NCBI RefSeq assembly: GCF_019801965.1
Contig: NZ_JAHVIA010000002.1
Coordinates: 124,001 to 188,000, forward strand
Reading direction: 5' to 3'
Length of the DNA stretch: 64,000 bases
From: Salipiger bermudensis
GTDB taxonomy: Bacteria; Pseudomonadota; Alphaproteobacteria; Rhodobacterales; Rhodobacteraceae
Shown: piece by piece, positions 19,277-28,143 of the stretch
Layout of the letters: the number at the start of each line of letters is the position of its first letter
Position numbering within the stretch: position 1 is the stretch's first letter
The notes under the pieces: generated by a model
The model's input: the letters and a program-made list of their open reading frames with translations, nothing else
What the model was told of the DNA's origin: nothing
The model's database searches: none
Position numbers and translations under genes: made by a program

Positions 19277-20476
19277 TTATTCGGTGGCGGTCTCGGCGGC
19301 GTCTTCGGCAGCGGGCTCCTCGGCCGCTCCCGCAGCCTCCTCGCCCGCGTCGGCGGCGCGCTCCTGCGGCGACACGGTCATGCCTTCGGAGACCTTCTGC
19401 AGGCCGGCCACGATGATGCGGTCGCCCGGGGCGAGACCGTCGGTCACGACCCAGTGGTTGCCCTGATCGCGCTGCACGGTGAGTTGGCGGGTCTCGACGG
19501 CGTTCTCGGCGTTGACCACCATCGCCATCGGACGGCCCCGGCGGTCGCGGGTGACGCCTTCCTGCGGCGCGAGGATGGCGTTCTCGACGATGCCCTGCGG
19601 CATCTCGACCTGTACGTACATGCCCGGCAGCAGGAACTGATCGGGGTTGGGGAACTCGAGGCGCAGCACGATCACGCCGGTCTGCTCGTTGACATAGGGC
19701 TCGGCGGCGGCGAGGCGGCCGGTATGCTCGTAGGTCTCGCCATCGGCCAGGGTCAGCGCCACGAGGCCGTTGCCATCGCCCTCGACATCCATGCCGGAAC
19801 GGCGCCAGCGCAGCATCTCGGCGGCGGACTGGGTCACGTCGACATAGATCGGGTCGAGCTGGCGGATGGTGGTCAGCGCGGTTGACTGGCCGGAGGTCAC
19901 CAGCGCGCCCTTGGTCACCTCGCTGAGGCCGGCGGAGCCGCTGATCGGGGCGCGGATGGTGGTGCGCTCGAGGTCGATCTCGGCGGAGAGCAGGTTGGCC
20001 TGCGCCACCTTGACCGCGGCCTCGGCCACGTCGCGCGCGGCGAAGGCATCGTCGAGGTTCTGCTGGCTGGCGACGTTGCGTTGGCGCAGCTCTTCCTGGC
20101 GGTCGGCATCGCGCTGGGCCGAGCTGAGCGTGGCCTCGGCCTGCGCTAGCGACGCCTCGGCGGCGGCCATGGTGGCCTCGTAGACCGCCGGGTCGATGCG
20201 GTAGAGCGCCTGGCCCTGCTCGACCTCGGCGCCTTCCTCGAACAGGCGCTCGGTGATGATGCCGTTGACCTGCGGACGGACCTGGGCGACGCCGGAGGCG
20301 GCGACACGGCCCGGCAGGGTCGAGGTGAGCGTCACGTCGGACGCCTCGAGCGTCACCACGGTCACCGGCTGCGGCGGGCGCTCGCCGCCCTGTTGCGCGG
20401 CGGCGGGCAGGGTGGCAGCGGCCGTGACCAGCGCGACGGTGGCAAGGCGCAGGTTGCGGGTAAGTCCTCTGAGCAT
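19277..20476 (-). CDS. RND efflux periplasmic adaptor (membrane fusion protein)
   Basis: A 399-residue AcrA/MexA-type subunit. A signal peptide (to about residue 26, TLPAAAQ) is followed by a lipoyl half-motif (VRPQVNGIITERLFEEGAEV), a coiled-coil hairpin rich in Ala, Gln and Glu, the second lipoyl half and beta-barrel domains (TTIRAPISG, PYVNEQTGVIVLRLEFPNP). The C-terminal 30 residues are an acidic alanine/glutamate tail. No lipobox cysteine is visible. The ATG at 20476 has GGAG nearby and begins the signal peptide, so the longer frame is rejected. It is controlled from the promoter shared with the divergent TetR gene. Confidence 0.9.
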   Translation of the reverse strand: MLRGLTRNLRLATVALVTAAATLPAAAQQGGERPPQPVTVVTLEASDVTLTSTLPGRVAASGVAQVRPQVNGIITERLFEEGAEVEQGQALYRIDPAVYEATMAAAEASLAQAEATLSSAQRDADRQEELRQRNVASQQNLDDAFAARDVAEAAVKVAQANLLSAEIDLERTTIRAPISGSAGLSEVTKGALVTSGQSTALTTIRQLDPIYVDVTQSAAEMLRWRRSGMDVEGDGNGLVALTLADGETYEHTGRLAAAEPYVNEQTGVIVLRLEFPNPDQFLLPGMYVQVEMPQGIVENAILAPQEGVTRDRRGRPMAMVVNAENAVETRQLTVQRDQGNHWVVTDGLAPGDRIIVAGLQKVSEGMTVSPQERAADAGEEAAGAAEEPAAEDAAETATE

Positions 20477-20527
20477 AGGGGCACTCCAAAGAAGGCAAAA
20501 GGCCGCTGGAAAGCGGAACGGTCTTGA

Positions 20528-20563
20528 ATGGCGATATGGAAACTGTGTAGTTTTGTAAAGCGC
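20528..20563 (-). promoter_or_regulatory. Efflux promoter with embedded TetR-type operator
   Basis: A perfect inverted repeat AAACT-GTGT-AGTTT occupies 20540-20553 in the divergent region. On the minus strand it falls between TTTACA (a good -35) and TATCGC (a weak -10) with a 17-base spacing, the classical place for a repressor to block RNA polymerase. The likely ligand-responsive repressor is the adjacent TetR protein. Confidence 0.5.
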
Positions 20564-20616
20564 GCCGCGCCGGGGGAAGGGGATTTTTCTCTGCGTTGCG
20601 GCACAGGAGATGTGCA

Positions 20617-21294
20617 GTGCCAGATCAATCATCACAGACCGGGGCGGTTTCGCCAAGGCGCCGCGGCCGCCCGGTGCAGATCGATCACGAGACTCGCGAG
20701 GCGATGGTGCTCGACGCGGTCGGCGAGCTGTTGACGCACTGCCGGCTCGAGGACATCAGCATGTCGGGTATCGCGCGCAAGGTGGGAATGTCGAAGCGCA
20801 CGCTCTACACCATCTTCGCCAGCCGCGAGGAGCTGCTGGGCGCCACCTTCGCCCGGATCGGGCGGCGCATCTTTCGCCCGCTGGAGTCCGATGAGCGCGG
20901 CCTGCCGCTCTCCGATCGCCTCGACAAGCTACTGACGCTGAACGAAATTCCTCAGTTCGAACAGGGCGCTGTCGAGGTGCTGCGCGCGGTGATCGCGGAA
21001 GCGCCGATCCATCCCGGCATCGCGCGCCAGTGGGATGCCGAAGGCCGCGGCGCGTTGATCGGCTATATCTCGGCCGAGCTTGCCTGCGCCGCGCAGGCCG
21101 GCGAGGTGACCCTGCACGAGATGGCAGCAACCGAGGCGGCGGAGCTGCTTGTCGACATGGTGATGGGCGAGGTGCTGCACGACCTGCTGAACCCGCACGA
21201 GCGCCATCCCGACCCGTGCCTGCCGCGGGAGGACAAACAAATTCGTCGTCGCCGCGCGATTCGGGTCTTTCTCGAAGGGGTGCGCCTGCGCTGA
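20617..21294 (+). CDS. TetR/AcrR-family repressor, divergent from RND pump
   Basis: A 225-residue regulator. The N-terminal helix-turn-helix (ISMSGIARKVGMSKRTLYTIF, around residues 45-65) is typical of TetR proteins, and the C-terminal ligand domain resembles AcrR-C. The start is a GTG at 20617 because AGGAG lies seven bases upstream; an upstream TTG in the same frame would include that site in the coding sequence. Its divergent position next to the RND genes and the palindrome in between indicate that it controls the pump and itself. Confidence 0.85.
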   Translation: MPDQSSQTGAVSPRRRGRPVQIDHETREAMVLDAVGELLTHCRLEDISMSGIARKVGMSKRTLYTIFASREELLGATFARIGRRIFRPLESDERGLPLSDRLDKLLTLNEIPQFEQGAVEVLRAVIAEAPIHPGIARQWDAEGRGALIGYISAELACAAQAGEVTLHEMAATEAAELLVDMVMGEVLHDLLNPHERHPDPCLPREDKQIRRRRAIRVFLEGVRLR

Positions 21295-21360
21295 GCTTTG
21301 CGGCTGCGCGCGGAGCGGCTAGGGTCGCGGCGAGATGTGCCGCCACGAGGACCCCGGACC

Positions 21361-22038
21361 GTGACAACCCCGACACCGCTTGCCAACCCGATGGCCGCCG
21401 CGCGCCTCGCCGGCGCGCTCTACCTGCTGATCATCCTGCTCGGTCTCACCAGCGAGCTCGCCCTGCGCGGCAGCCTGATCATCCCCAGCGATGCCGTGGC
21501 CACCGCGACAGCCATCCTTGCCAGTCCCGGCACGCTGCGGCTCAGCCTCGCCGCCGACACGGTGATGGCGCTGGCCGACGTGGCGCTCGCGGTGCTGCTC
21601 TATCTGCTCCTGCGGCCGGTCAGTGCCGCATTGGCACTGATGGCGATGGTGTTCCGGCTGGTGCAGGCAGGCCTGATCGCCATGTCGCTGCTGTTCCAAT
21701 ACGGCGCGCTGCTGATCCTGCAGGGCGACGGCGCGCCGGAGGCGGCGTTGCTGGCGCTCGAGCTGCACGGCCACGGCTATGATCTCGGGCTGGTGTTCTT
21801 CGGGGTGAACAGCCTGCTCACCGGCTGGCTGCTGGTGGTCTCGGGCTTTGTCCCGAAGCTGCTGGGCTGGCTGATCGCGGCGGCGGGCATGGTCTATTTC
21901 CTCGGCAGCGCGCTCCTGTTCCTCGCCCCGCCGCTGGCCGGTCCCTTCGCGCCGGCCTACCTGCTGCCGGTGCTCGCCGAGACGGCCTTCTGCCTGTGGC
22001 TGCTGATCCGCGGCCTCGGCCCCCGCGCCACCGCCTGA
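21361..22038 (+). CDS. DUF4386 family membrane protein
   Basis: A 225-residue protein with about six hydrophobic helices that matches the DUF4386 pattern: N-terminal AAARLAGALYLLIILLGL, a central VFRLVQAGLIA helix and a GYDLGLVFFGVNSLLTGWLL segment. The function of the family is unknown. A GTG at 21361 with GAGG upstream is chosen; an ATG 30 bases downstream is also possible. The gene stands alone between the TetR gene and the TauE operon. Confidence 0.75.
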   Translation: MTTPTPLANPMAAARLAGALYLLIILLGLTSELALRGSLIIPSDAVATATAILASPGTLRLSLAADTVMALADVALAVLLYLLLRPVSAALALMAMVFRLVQAGLIAMSLLFQYGALLILQGDGAPEAALLALELHGHGYDLGLVFFGVNSLLTGWLLVVSGFVPKLLGWLIAAAGMVYFLGSALLFLAPPLAGPFAPAYLLPVLAETAFCLWLLIRGLGPRATA

Positions 22039-22144
22039 GCCCGCCCGGCAGAAAATCGGCAGCGCAAGCACGCCCGCGCCCTGATCGGCCCGCGGCACCG
22101 CCCGGGCGCTTGCCAAATCGGGGCGTCGGTTTCAAAGATGGATC

Positions 22145-23050
22145 ATGCAGATCTACCTCCCCATCGCCGAGGTTTCGGTCAACGTCTTCCTGCTCTTCGG
22201 CCTCGGTGGGCTGGTCGGCGTCTTGTCGGGCATGTTCGGCGTGGGAGGCGGCTTCCTGATCACGCCGCTGCTGTTCTTCATGGGCATTCCGCCCGCCGTG
22301 GCGGTGGCCACAGGGGCCAACCAGATCGTCGCGAGTTCGGTTTCCGGGGTGCTGGCGCATCTCAAGCGCAAGACCGTCGATCTGCGCATGGGCACGGTTC
22401 TTCTGGCTGGCGGCCTCGTCGGCGCGGCGCTCGGGGTCTACGTCTTCAACCTGCTCAAGCAGGTTGGCCAGGTCGATCTGCTGGTGCGGATCTGCTACGT
22501 CGTCTTCCTTGGTATCATCGGCTCGCTGATGTTCTTCGAGAGCCTGCGGGCGCTCAGACGCTCGAAGCGGGGCGGCCCGCCGAAGCGGCGCCATCACGGC
22601 TGGGTGCACGGGCTGCCGCTGAAGATGCGCTTCCGCACCTCCGGGCTCTACATCTCGGCGATCCCGCCGGTGATGGTCGGGCTGTCGGTGGGGGTTCTGT
22701 CGGCGATCATGGGCGTGGGTGGCGGCTTCATCATGGTGCCCGCGATGATTTACCTGCTGGGGATGCCCACCAAGGTGGTGGTCGGCACCTCGCTGTTCCA
22801 GATCATCTTCGTCACCGCCTTCACCACCATGCTGCACGCGGTCACCAACTATACCGTCGACATCCTGCTGGCGCTGGTGCTGCTGATCGGCGGCGTCATC
22901 GGCGCGCAGTTCGGTACCGCCTTCGGCACCCGCCTCAAGGCCGAGCAGTTGCGCATCCTGCTGGCCTCCCTCGTGCTGCTGGTCTGCGGCAAGCTGGCGC
23001 TCGACCTGTTCCTGACGCCGGCCGATCTCTACGAGCTGGGGGCGCAATGA
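22145..23050 (+). CDS. TauE/SafE-family permease, operon with TIGR02186
   Basis: A 301-residue permease with the duplicated TauE motif (GVLSGMFGVGGGFLITPLL and GVLSAIMGVGGGFIMVPAM), about eight transmembrane helices and a basic central loop. The strong glycine motifs differ from the shorter paralogue at 8869, so the two are probably not functionally equivalent. It is the first gene of a three-gene operon joined by ATGA overlaps. Transport of a sulfur-containing anion is likely from the family but unproven. Confidence 0.88.
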   Translation: MQIYLPIAEVSVNVFLLFGLGGLVGVLSGMFGVGGGFLITPLLFFMGIPPAVAVATGANQIVASSVSGVLAHLKRKTVDLRMGTVLLAGGLVGAALGVYVFNLLKQVGQVDLLVRICYVVFLGIIGSLMFFESLRALRRSKRGGPPKRRHHGWVHGLPLKMRFRTSGLYISAIPPVMVGLSVGVLSAIMGVGGGFIMVPAMIYLLGMPTKVVVGTSLFQIIFVTAFTTMLHAVTNYTVDILLALVLLIGGVIGAQFGTAFGTRLKAEQLRILLASLVLLVCGKLALDLFLTPADLYELGAQ

Positions 23051-23808
23051 TTCGTCTGCTGCTCCTGCTCCTGGCGATCACCGCCCTGCCGGCCCGGGCC
23101 GAGGAGGTCGTCATGGGGCTCAGCAAGGACCGGGTCTCAATCACCGCCGATTTCGACGGCTCGGAGATCCTGATCTTCGGTGCGGTCAAGCGCGAGACAG
23201 CGATCCGCACCGATCCGCCGCTCGAGGTCATCGTGACCGTTTCCGGCCCGGTGACGCCGGTCACCGTGTGGCGCAAGGCCCGGCGCTTCGGCATCTGGGT
23301 CAATACCGACGCGGTCGAGATCGACGCCGCGCCCTCGTTCTACGCGGTGGCCACCTCCGGCCCATGGTCGGAGGTGATCTCCGAGGTCGAGGACCTGCGC
23401 CACAAGGTCTCGGTCAACCGTGCCATCCGCTCGGTCGGCGCGCCGATGAACATCACCGATTCGCAGAGCTTCACCGAGGCGCTGATCCGCCTGCGCGAGA
23501 GCCGCGCCCTCTACCAGCAGCGCCCGGTGACCGTGTCGTTCAACGAATCCACCCTGTTCGACACCCAGATCTCGATGCCCGCCAACATCGTCGAGGGCAC
23601 CTACACGGTCCGCGTGCTGCTGACGCGCGGTGGCCGGGTGGTGTCGCAGTACAGCTCCGAGCTCGAGGTCGGCAAGGTCGGGCTCGAGCGCTGGCTCTAC
23701 AACCTCTCCCGCAACCAGCCGCCGCTCTACGGCCTGCTCGCCCTGGTGATCGCCATCGCCGCGGGCTGGGGCGCCTCGGCGGCGTTCAGAGCCCTGAGAT
23801 CCGGATGA
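23047..23808 (+). CDS. TIGR02186 family, signal peptide plus C-terminal anchor
   Basis: A 253-residue protein of a conserved alphaproteobacterial family (TIGR02186). A signal peptide (residues 1-18, ALPARA) leads into a beta-rich extracytoplasmic domain (VVMGLSKDRVSITADFDGS, a segment typical of the family), and one transmembrane helix near the C-terminus (LLALVIAIAAGWGASAAF) anchors it with a short cytoplasmic end. It overlaps the permease stop and the thioesterase start by four bases each. A periplasmic accessory role for the TauE transporter is the simplest inference. Confidence 0.8.
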   Translation: MIRLLLLLLAITALPARAEEVVMGLSKDRVSITADFDGSEILIFGAVKRETAIRTDPPLEVIVTVSGPVTPVTVWRKARRFGIWVNTDAVEIDAAPSFYAVATSGPWSEVISEVEDLRHKVSVNRAIRSVGAPMNITDSQSFTEALIRLRESRALYQQRPVTVSFNESTLFDTQISMPANIVEGTYTVRVLLTRGGRVVSQYSSELEVGKVGLERWLYNLSRNQPPLYGLLALVIAIAAGWGASAAFRALRSG

Positions 23809-24236
23809 CCCGCAAAGCCCCTTCCCGCCGCGATGAGTATCGCGCCTTCTTCCCGATCCAGACCCGCTGGGACGACAACGATCTCTACGGCCACGTCAAC
23901 AACGTCACCTACCTGAAGTATATCGATACGGTGGTGGCGCTCTGGCAGATCGGGCAGGGCATCGACCTCGGAGCCGATGCGGATCTGCGCTACCTCGTGG
24001 TCGAGAGCGGTGCGACCTACCATTCCGAGGCGCGCTTTCCCGAGCAGCTCCACGCCGGTCTGCGGGTGGGCAAGCTCGGAAACAGCTCGGTGCGCTACGA
24101 GGTCGGCATTTTCCGCGAGGATGACGAGATCGCCTGCGTCGAGGGATTCTTCATCCAGGTCGCCGTCGACCGCGATACCCGCCCGACGCCCGTCCCCGGC
24201 GCGCTGCGCGCCGCGCTTGAGACAATCCTCGCCTGA
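23805..24236 (+). CDS. 4HBT hotdog-fold acyl-CoA thioesterase
   Basis: A 143-residue hotdog protein. The motif TRWDDNDLYGHVNNVTYLKY is the catalytic 4-hydroxybenzoyl-CoA/YbgC-type signature with the active-site aspartate. The natural acyl-CoA substrate is not known. The start overlaps the TIGR02186 stop (ATGA), so it is co-translated with the transport genes, an unexpected partner for a permease operon. Confidence 0.85.
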   Translation: MTRKAPSRRDEYRAFFPIQTRWDDNDLYGHVNNVTYLKYIDTVVALWQIGQGIDLGADADLRYLVVESGATYHSEARFPEQLHAGLRVGKLGNSSVRYEVGIFREDDEIACVEGFFIQVAVDRDTRPTPVPGALRAALETILA

Positions 24237-24311
24237 GAGGCGGAAATCCCGGGCCGGGGTTTGACATCGCGCCGCGCCGTCCGCAGGGTCCGCCCCGAAA
24301 GGAGTGCTGCC

Positions 24312-25511
24312 ATGCTGCCCGTCGATCCCAAGCGTTTCCTCGAGGACCTTCACGCCCTGCGCCGCTTCGGTGCATCCGGTGTCGGCAAGGGGGTGACGCG
24401 CCCCGGCTTCTCCGACGAGGACATCGCGGCGCGCGATTGGCTCGCGGAGCGCATGTCCGAGGCGGGGCTGGTGCCGCAGTTCGATCCGGTGGGCTCGCTC
24501 TTCGGGCTCGCGGAGGGCCGCTCACTGCTGATGGGCTCGCATTCCGACAGCCAGCCCGAGGGCGGCTGGCTCGACGGCGCGCTGGGCGTGATCGCGGCGC
24601 TGGAGATCGCCCGCGCCGCGCAGGACGCCGGCGGGCCTCCGGTCTCGGCGGTGTCCTTCGCCGACGAGGAGGGGCGCTTCGGCGTCACCACCGGCAGCTC
24701 GGTCTGGGGCGGCAACCAGACGCTCGAAGGCGCCGACGCGCTGCATGATCCGCAAGGCGTCAGTTTCGCCGAGGCCCGTGCCCGCTTCGGAGACCGGCGC
24801 GGGGCGTTCGTCGATCCGACGCGCTTCTCGGGCTATATCGAGATGCATATCGAGCAGGGGCCGGTGCTCGACACCAGCGGCGAGAAGATCGGGGTGGTCG
24901 ATGCCATCGTCGGCATCCGCGACATGCATGTGAGCTTCACCGGCCAGCAGAACCATGCCGGCACCACGCCGATGCACCTGCGCCGCGATGCCTTCCAGGC
25001 GCTCTCGGGCTTCAACGCCGCGCTGCGCGAGCGCTTCGCCAACGTTGTGACGCCGCAGACCGTCTGGACCATCGGCCATGTCGCCCTGCATCCCAACGCG
25101 CCCTCCATCGTGCCCGGCCGGGCGCGCTTCTCCGTGCAATGGCGCGACGGTGATGCCGAGCGGCTGGCGCGGATGGAAACCATAATCCGCGACACCGCCG
25201 CCGAGATCGCCGCGACGCATGGCATGGGGCTGGAGTTCGGCCCGATGCTGGGGCTTGACCCGGTGACGATGGACCCGGGCCTGCGCGCGGCGCTCGAGAC
25301 GGCCGCCGCGGCCGAGGCGCCGGACAGCTGGCGGGTGATGCCCTCGGGCGCGCTGCACGACGCCACCAACGTGGCGCGCTTGATGCCGGTTTCGATGCTC
25401 TTCGTGCCCTCGATCGGCGGCATCAGCCACGACTTTGCAGAGGATACCGACGAGGCTGATCTGGTGACCGGACTCAACACCCTCGCCCGCGCGGTCTCGG
25501 CGCTGGGCTAG
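24312..25511 (+). CDS. M20-family amidohydrolase (N-carbamoyl amino acid/allantoate type)
   Basis: A 399-residue metallopeptidase-fold enzyme. Zinc ligands are seen in [22 protein letters not shown] and [12 protein letters not shown], and the dimerisation-domain motif [11 protein letters not shown] is present; HDA in [10 protein letters not shown] and [10 protein letters not shown] supply the remaining site. This is the hydantoinase/carbamoylase branch (N-carbamoyl-L-amino acid hydrolase, allantoate amidohydrolase or ureidoglycolate hydrolase). Without an adjacent hydantoinase or uricase pathway, the exact substrate stays open. AAAGGAG precedes the ATG at 24312. Confidence 0.85.
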   Translation: MLPVDPKRFLEDLHALRRFGASGVGKGVTRPGFSDEDIAARDWLAERMSEAGLVPQFDPVGSLFGLAEGRSLLMGSHSDSQPEGGWLDGALGVIAALEIARAAQDAGGPPVSAVSFADEEGRFGVTTGSSVWGGNQTLEGADALHDPQGVSFAEARARFGDRRGAFVDPTRFSGYIEMHIEQGPVLDTSGEKIGVVDAIVGIRDMHVSFTGQQNHAGTTPMHLRRDAFQALSGFNAALRERFANVVTPQTVWTIGHVALHPNAPSIVPGRARFSVQWRDGDAERLARMETIIRDTAAEIAATHGMGLEFGPMLGLDPVTMDPGLRAALETAAAAEAPDSWRVMPSGALHDATNVARLMPVSMLFVPSIGGISHDFAEDTDEADLVTGLNTLARAVSALG

Positions 25512-25566
25512 GTGGGAACCCGGCGCATCCTCGCGCGTTTTCGGCTTGTCTCCGGAGGACATAGCA

Positions 25567-26013
25567 ATGACCGACCCCCAGCCCATCACCGCGACCGCGG
25601 ACCAGCTCTCGACGCTTCAGGACCTGCTCTCGCGCAGCGCGGAGACCCATGCCTGGTTCGAGGAAATGGCCGAGAAGGCCGAGCCTGATTTCCGCCACGT
25701 GGCGCTGAAGTTCCGCGGCCTGCACGCGGAGCAATGCGACCGCATCACCGCGACGATCACGGCGCTTGGCGGCGAGCCGGACCGCTCGGGCGGGGTGCGT
25801 GCGGCGGTCAACCGAACCTCGGTGTCGCTGCGCTCGCTCTTCGAGGAGATCGACGACGACATGATGAGCGCCGTCGAGGACGCCGAGGCGCAGCTTCTGG
25901 CCGAATTCGACGCCGCCTTGAGCAGCCTCGCCCCCTCGCGCTATCGCGACGAGTTGGAGCAGATGAAGGGCGAGCTGATGAAGCTGCTCTCGGAGGAGCC
26001 GGGCGACGCGTGA
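25567..26013 (+). CDS. DUF2383-type four-helix protein
   Basis: A 148-residue helical protein whose glutamate/histidine-bearing helices (RHVALKFRGLHAEQCDRI, SLFEEIDDDMMSAVEDAEAQLL) resemble the ferritin-like PA2169/DUF2383 family. Full iron-site conservation cannot be judged by eye. GGAGG lies before the ATG at 25567. No function is established for the family. It closes the high-GC stretch before the atypical HNH gene. Confidence 0.6.
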   Translation: MTDPQPITATADQLSTLQDLLSRSAETHAWFEEMAEKAEPDFRHVALKFRGLHAEQCDRITATITALGGEPDRSGGVRAAVNRTSVSLRSLFEEIDDDMMSAVEDAEAQLLAEFDAALSSLAPSRYRDELEQMKGELMKLLSEEPGDA

Positions 26014-26065
26014 TTCCAATCCGCATTGCCAATTCTCTTGAGTATTTTAATTTCTGATGCATTGA

Positions 26066-26986
26066 ATGAGCCGCATGGGAAAAGTAGTTCTCTTGCACCG
26101 ATCAGACTCGATCTATGAAGATGAGCCCGACGTCAAATATGACTTCCCCAGATCATACCTGAAGACAATGACCCGGGCGATAGGTGACTGGGTCCTTTAC
26201 TACGAGCCTGTAAAGGCTGGCGCGCGCGGGTATTTTGCGGTGGCCAAGGTTGAAAGGGTCATCCCGAAGCCAGGACAGGACGGTCGCTATCTCGCTTTAA
26301 TTGAGAAAGGTAGCTTTTTGCCATTTGATGAGGATGTCCCTAGATTGATTGATGGGCGCCCATTAGAGGCGAGTTTGGCGGACGAGAATGGTTTTCCCAA
26401 GAAGGGAGGCGCGCAGCAGCTTGCCGTTCGAGATATTTCCGAGGGCGATTTTGCCCGAATCGTCGATTTGGGTTTGCCAGCGCAGCTCGAGGAAATCGAG
26501 GCGCAGCGTTATTCTCTTCATCCTGCGGAGATGGACGACGCTCAAACACCATTTCAAAGACCTGTCGTTGAGCGCCTGACCCGCCGTCCGTATCGCGACG
26601 TAGCGTTCCGTCGCAAGGTGCGTGAAGCCTATGGCTACCGCTGCGCGATCTCGGGGTTGCTCCTTCGGAACGGCGGCGGGAGACCGGAGGTCCAGGCCGC
26701 ACATATTCGCCCCGTTGAAGAAGGCGGGAGTGACAGTGTGAGGAATGGTTTGGCGCTCTCCGGAACACTGCATTGGATGTTTGATCGTGGGCTGATTTCG
26801 ATCGACCCTGAGGAACATCGCATTCTGGTTTCTCACAATAAAGTTCCGAGTGAAGTCGTGCAGCGTCTGATCCAACCTAGTCAAAGGCTGACACTTCCTG
26901 ATGACCAAAAGAATTGGCCGCACCCGGAGAATCTCCGTTGGCATCGTGAGAATAGATTTGGGCAAAGCAGCTTTGGCGCTCCCTAG
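26066..26986 (+). CDS. HNH endonuclease, putative modification-dependent restriction enzyme
   Basis: A 306-residue protein. The C-terminal half is an HNH_2-type nuclease: YRCAISGLLL, EVQAAHIRPVEEGG and NGLALSGTLHWMFDRGLISI give the histidine, asparagine and histidine positions. The N-terminal 130 residues (YDFPRSYL, GDWVLYYEPVKAGARGYFAV) resemble a PUA-like reader domain, suggesting recognition of modified bases; that is inference. No methyltransferase is adjacent, so an orphan Type IV-like defence gene is plausible. GC is clearly lower than the neighbours (27 of 60 bases at 26101-26160). No clear ribosome binding site was found; a second ATG at 26075 is possible. Confidence 0.75.
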   Translation: MSRMGKVVLLHRSDSIYEDEPDVKYDFPRSYLKTMTRAIGDWVLYYEPVKAGARGYFAVAKVERVIPKPGQDGRYLALIEKGSFLPFDEDVPRLIDGRPLEASLADENGFPKKGGAQQLAVRDISEGDFARIVDLGLPAQLEEIEAQRYSLHPAEMDDAQTPFQRPVVERLTRRPYRDVAFRRKVREAYGYRCAISGLLLRNGGGRPEVQAAHIRPVEEGGSDSVRNGLALSGTLHWMFDRGLISIDPEEHRILVSHNKVPSEVVQRLIQPSQRLTLPDDQKNWPHPENLRWHRENRFGQSSFGAP

Positions 26987-27102
26987 CGGCCGTTTGGGTA
27001 ACTCAGAATAGGTCTAGGTGGCTTGCGCTAACCTTTGACTATGAGGGTTGTCGAGTTTCGGGTTCGCTGTGCTAGGCTGGAGAAGCGCGCAGGAGCGGAA
27101 GC

Positions 27103-27264
27103 ATGGATTTGGTCAGTCTCGTCTATTACGCCATCATCTGCGGGCTGCTGTGCTGGGCCGGTCCGAGGATCGGCGGCCCGGTCCTGCGAGTGCTTGCAGG
27201 GGTGCTCGTGGGCGTGCTCGCAGCAGCGGTGCTGCCGGCGCTGAAGGCGGGGCTTGGGTTCTAA
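27103..27264 (+). CDS. Small hydrophobic membrane protein (53 aa)
   Basis: A short reading frame from MDLVSLVYYAIICGLLCWAG to a glycine/valine/alanine-rich second helix ending LKAGLGF. AGGAG lies seven bases before the ATG, and codon use is typical of the genome, so it looks expressed. Two transmembrane helices around a PRIGG turn are predicted by eye. The function is unknown. It lies between the HNH gene and the convergent response-regulator gene. Confidence 0.6.
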   Translation: MDLVSLVYYAIICGLLCWAGPRIGGPVLRVLAGVLVGVLAAAVLPALKAGLGF

Positions 27265-27441
27265 GGCGGCGCTTGGATTCTGATGGGGGTCACCTCTGCC
27301 CGCCACCACCTTCCCCGATATGCCCGGCATGCGAGCTGCAGGCGTCAGCGTCTCCGCGAAGCCCTCAGCCCGCCGTGAAAGAGGTCCCGGACCGGCGGCA
27401 AACCCGATGCTCCTGCGAGAGCCGTCTAACCTTCCCCGCGC

Positions 27442-28143
27442 TCACACCCATTCCACGTCGCCGAGGAAGATATACCCGGCGCCGTAGATCGTTTTGATCA
27501 GCCGCGGGTTTTTCGGATCCTCCCGCAGCTTGGTGCGCAGCCGCGAGATCCGCACGTCCATCGCCCGGTCAAAGCTCTCGCCCGCCGCGCCGCCGAGGCT
27601 CTCCTGCATCTGCGCCCGGGTGATCAGCCGCTTGGGGCTGTCGAGGAACAGCCGCAGCACCTCGCCCTCGGCGTGGGAAAACGGCGTCTCGCCACCGGCC
27701 TCGTCCTCCAGTGCGTAGCGGTCGAAATGTGCGGTCCAGCCGTTGAACCGCGCGCGCTCGCTCTGGCGCGGAGCGGCGCGCGGGCCGCGCAGCCGCGCCC
27801 GGATCCGCGCCACCACCTCGGCCGGATCGAAGGGCTTGATGATGTAGTCATCGGCCCCGAGCTCGAGCCCGGTCACCCGGTCCTGCACCTGCGCACGGCC
27901 GGAGATGATGATCACCGTCGCGCCCTGCTCCAGCGCCAGACGATGCACCAGCGTCAGCCCGTCGCGGTCGGGCAGGCCGAGATCGACGAGGCAGACATCC
28001 GGCGTCGCCCGCTTCAGCGCCGCCTCGAACTCGGTGGCGCGAGCGAAGCTCAGGGTGCGGAAGCCGGACTCGGTCAGCGCCTCCGACAGGATGGTGCGGA
28101 TCGCCGGCTCGTCGTCGAGGATGAAGACCAGAGGCGCGCTCAT
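27442..28143 (-). CDS. OmpR-type response regulator
   Basis: A 233-residue two-component regulator. The receiver domain has the acidic pair (FILDDEP), the phospho-acceptor aspartate in CLVDLGLPDRDG and the switch lysine in IIKPFDP. The C-terminal winged helix ends with the PhoB/OmpR pattern RISRLRTKLREDPKNPRLIKTIYGAGYIF. It overlaps the sensor kinase gene by four bases, so the two are co-translated. The natural target is likely the divergent transporter/ligase operon starting at 30405, but that is inferred from position. Confidence 0.9.
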   Translation of the reverse strand: MSAPLVFILDDEPAIRTILSEALTESGFRTLSFARATEFEAALKRATPDVCLVDLGLPDRDGLTLVHRLALEQGATVIIISGRAQVQDRVTGLELGADDYIIKPFDPAEVVARIRARLRGPRAAPRQSERARFNGWTAHFDRYALEDEAGGETPFSHAEGEVLRLFLDSPKRLITRAQMQESLGGAAGESFDRAMDVRISRLRTKLREDPKNPRLIKTIYGAGYIFLGDVEWV

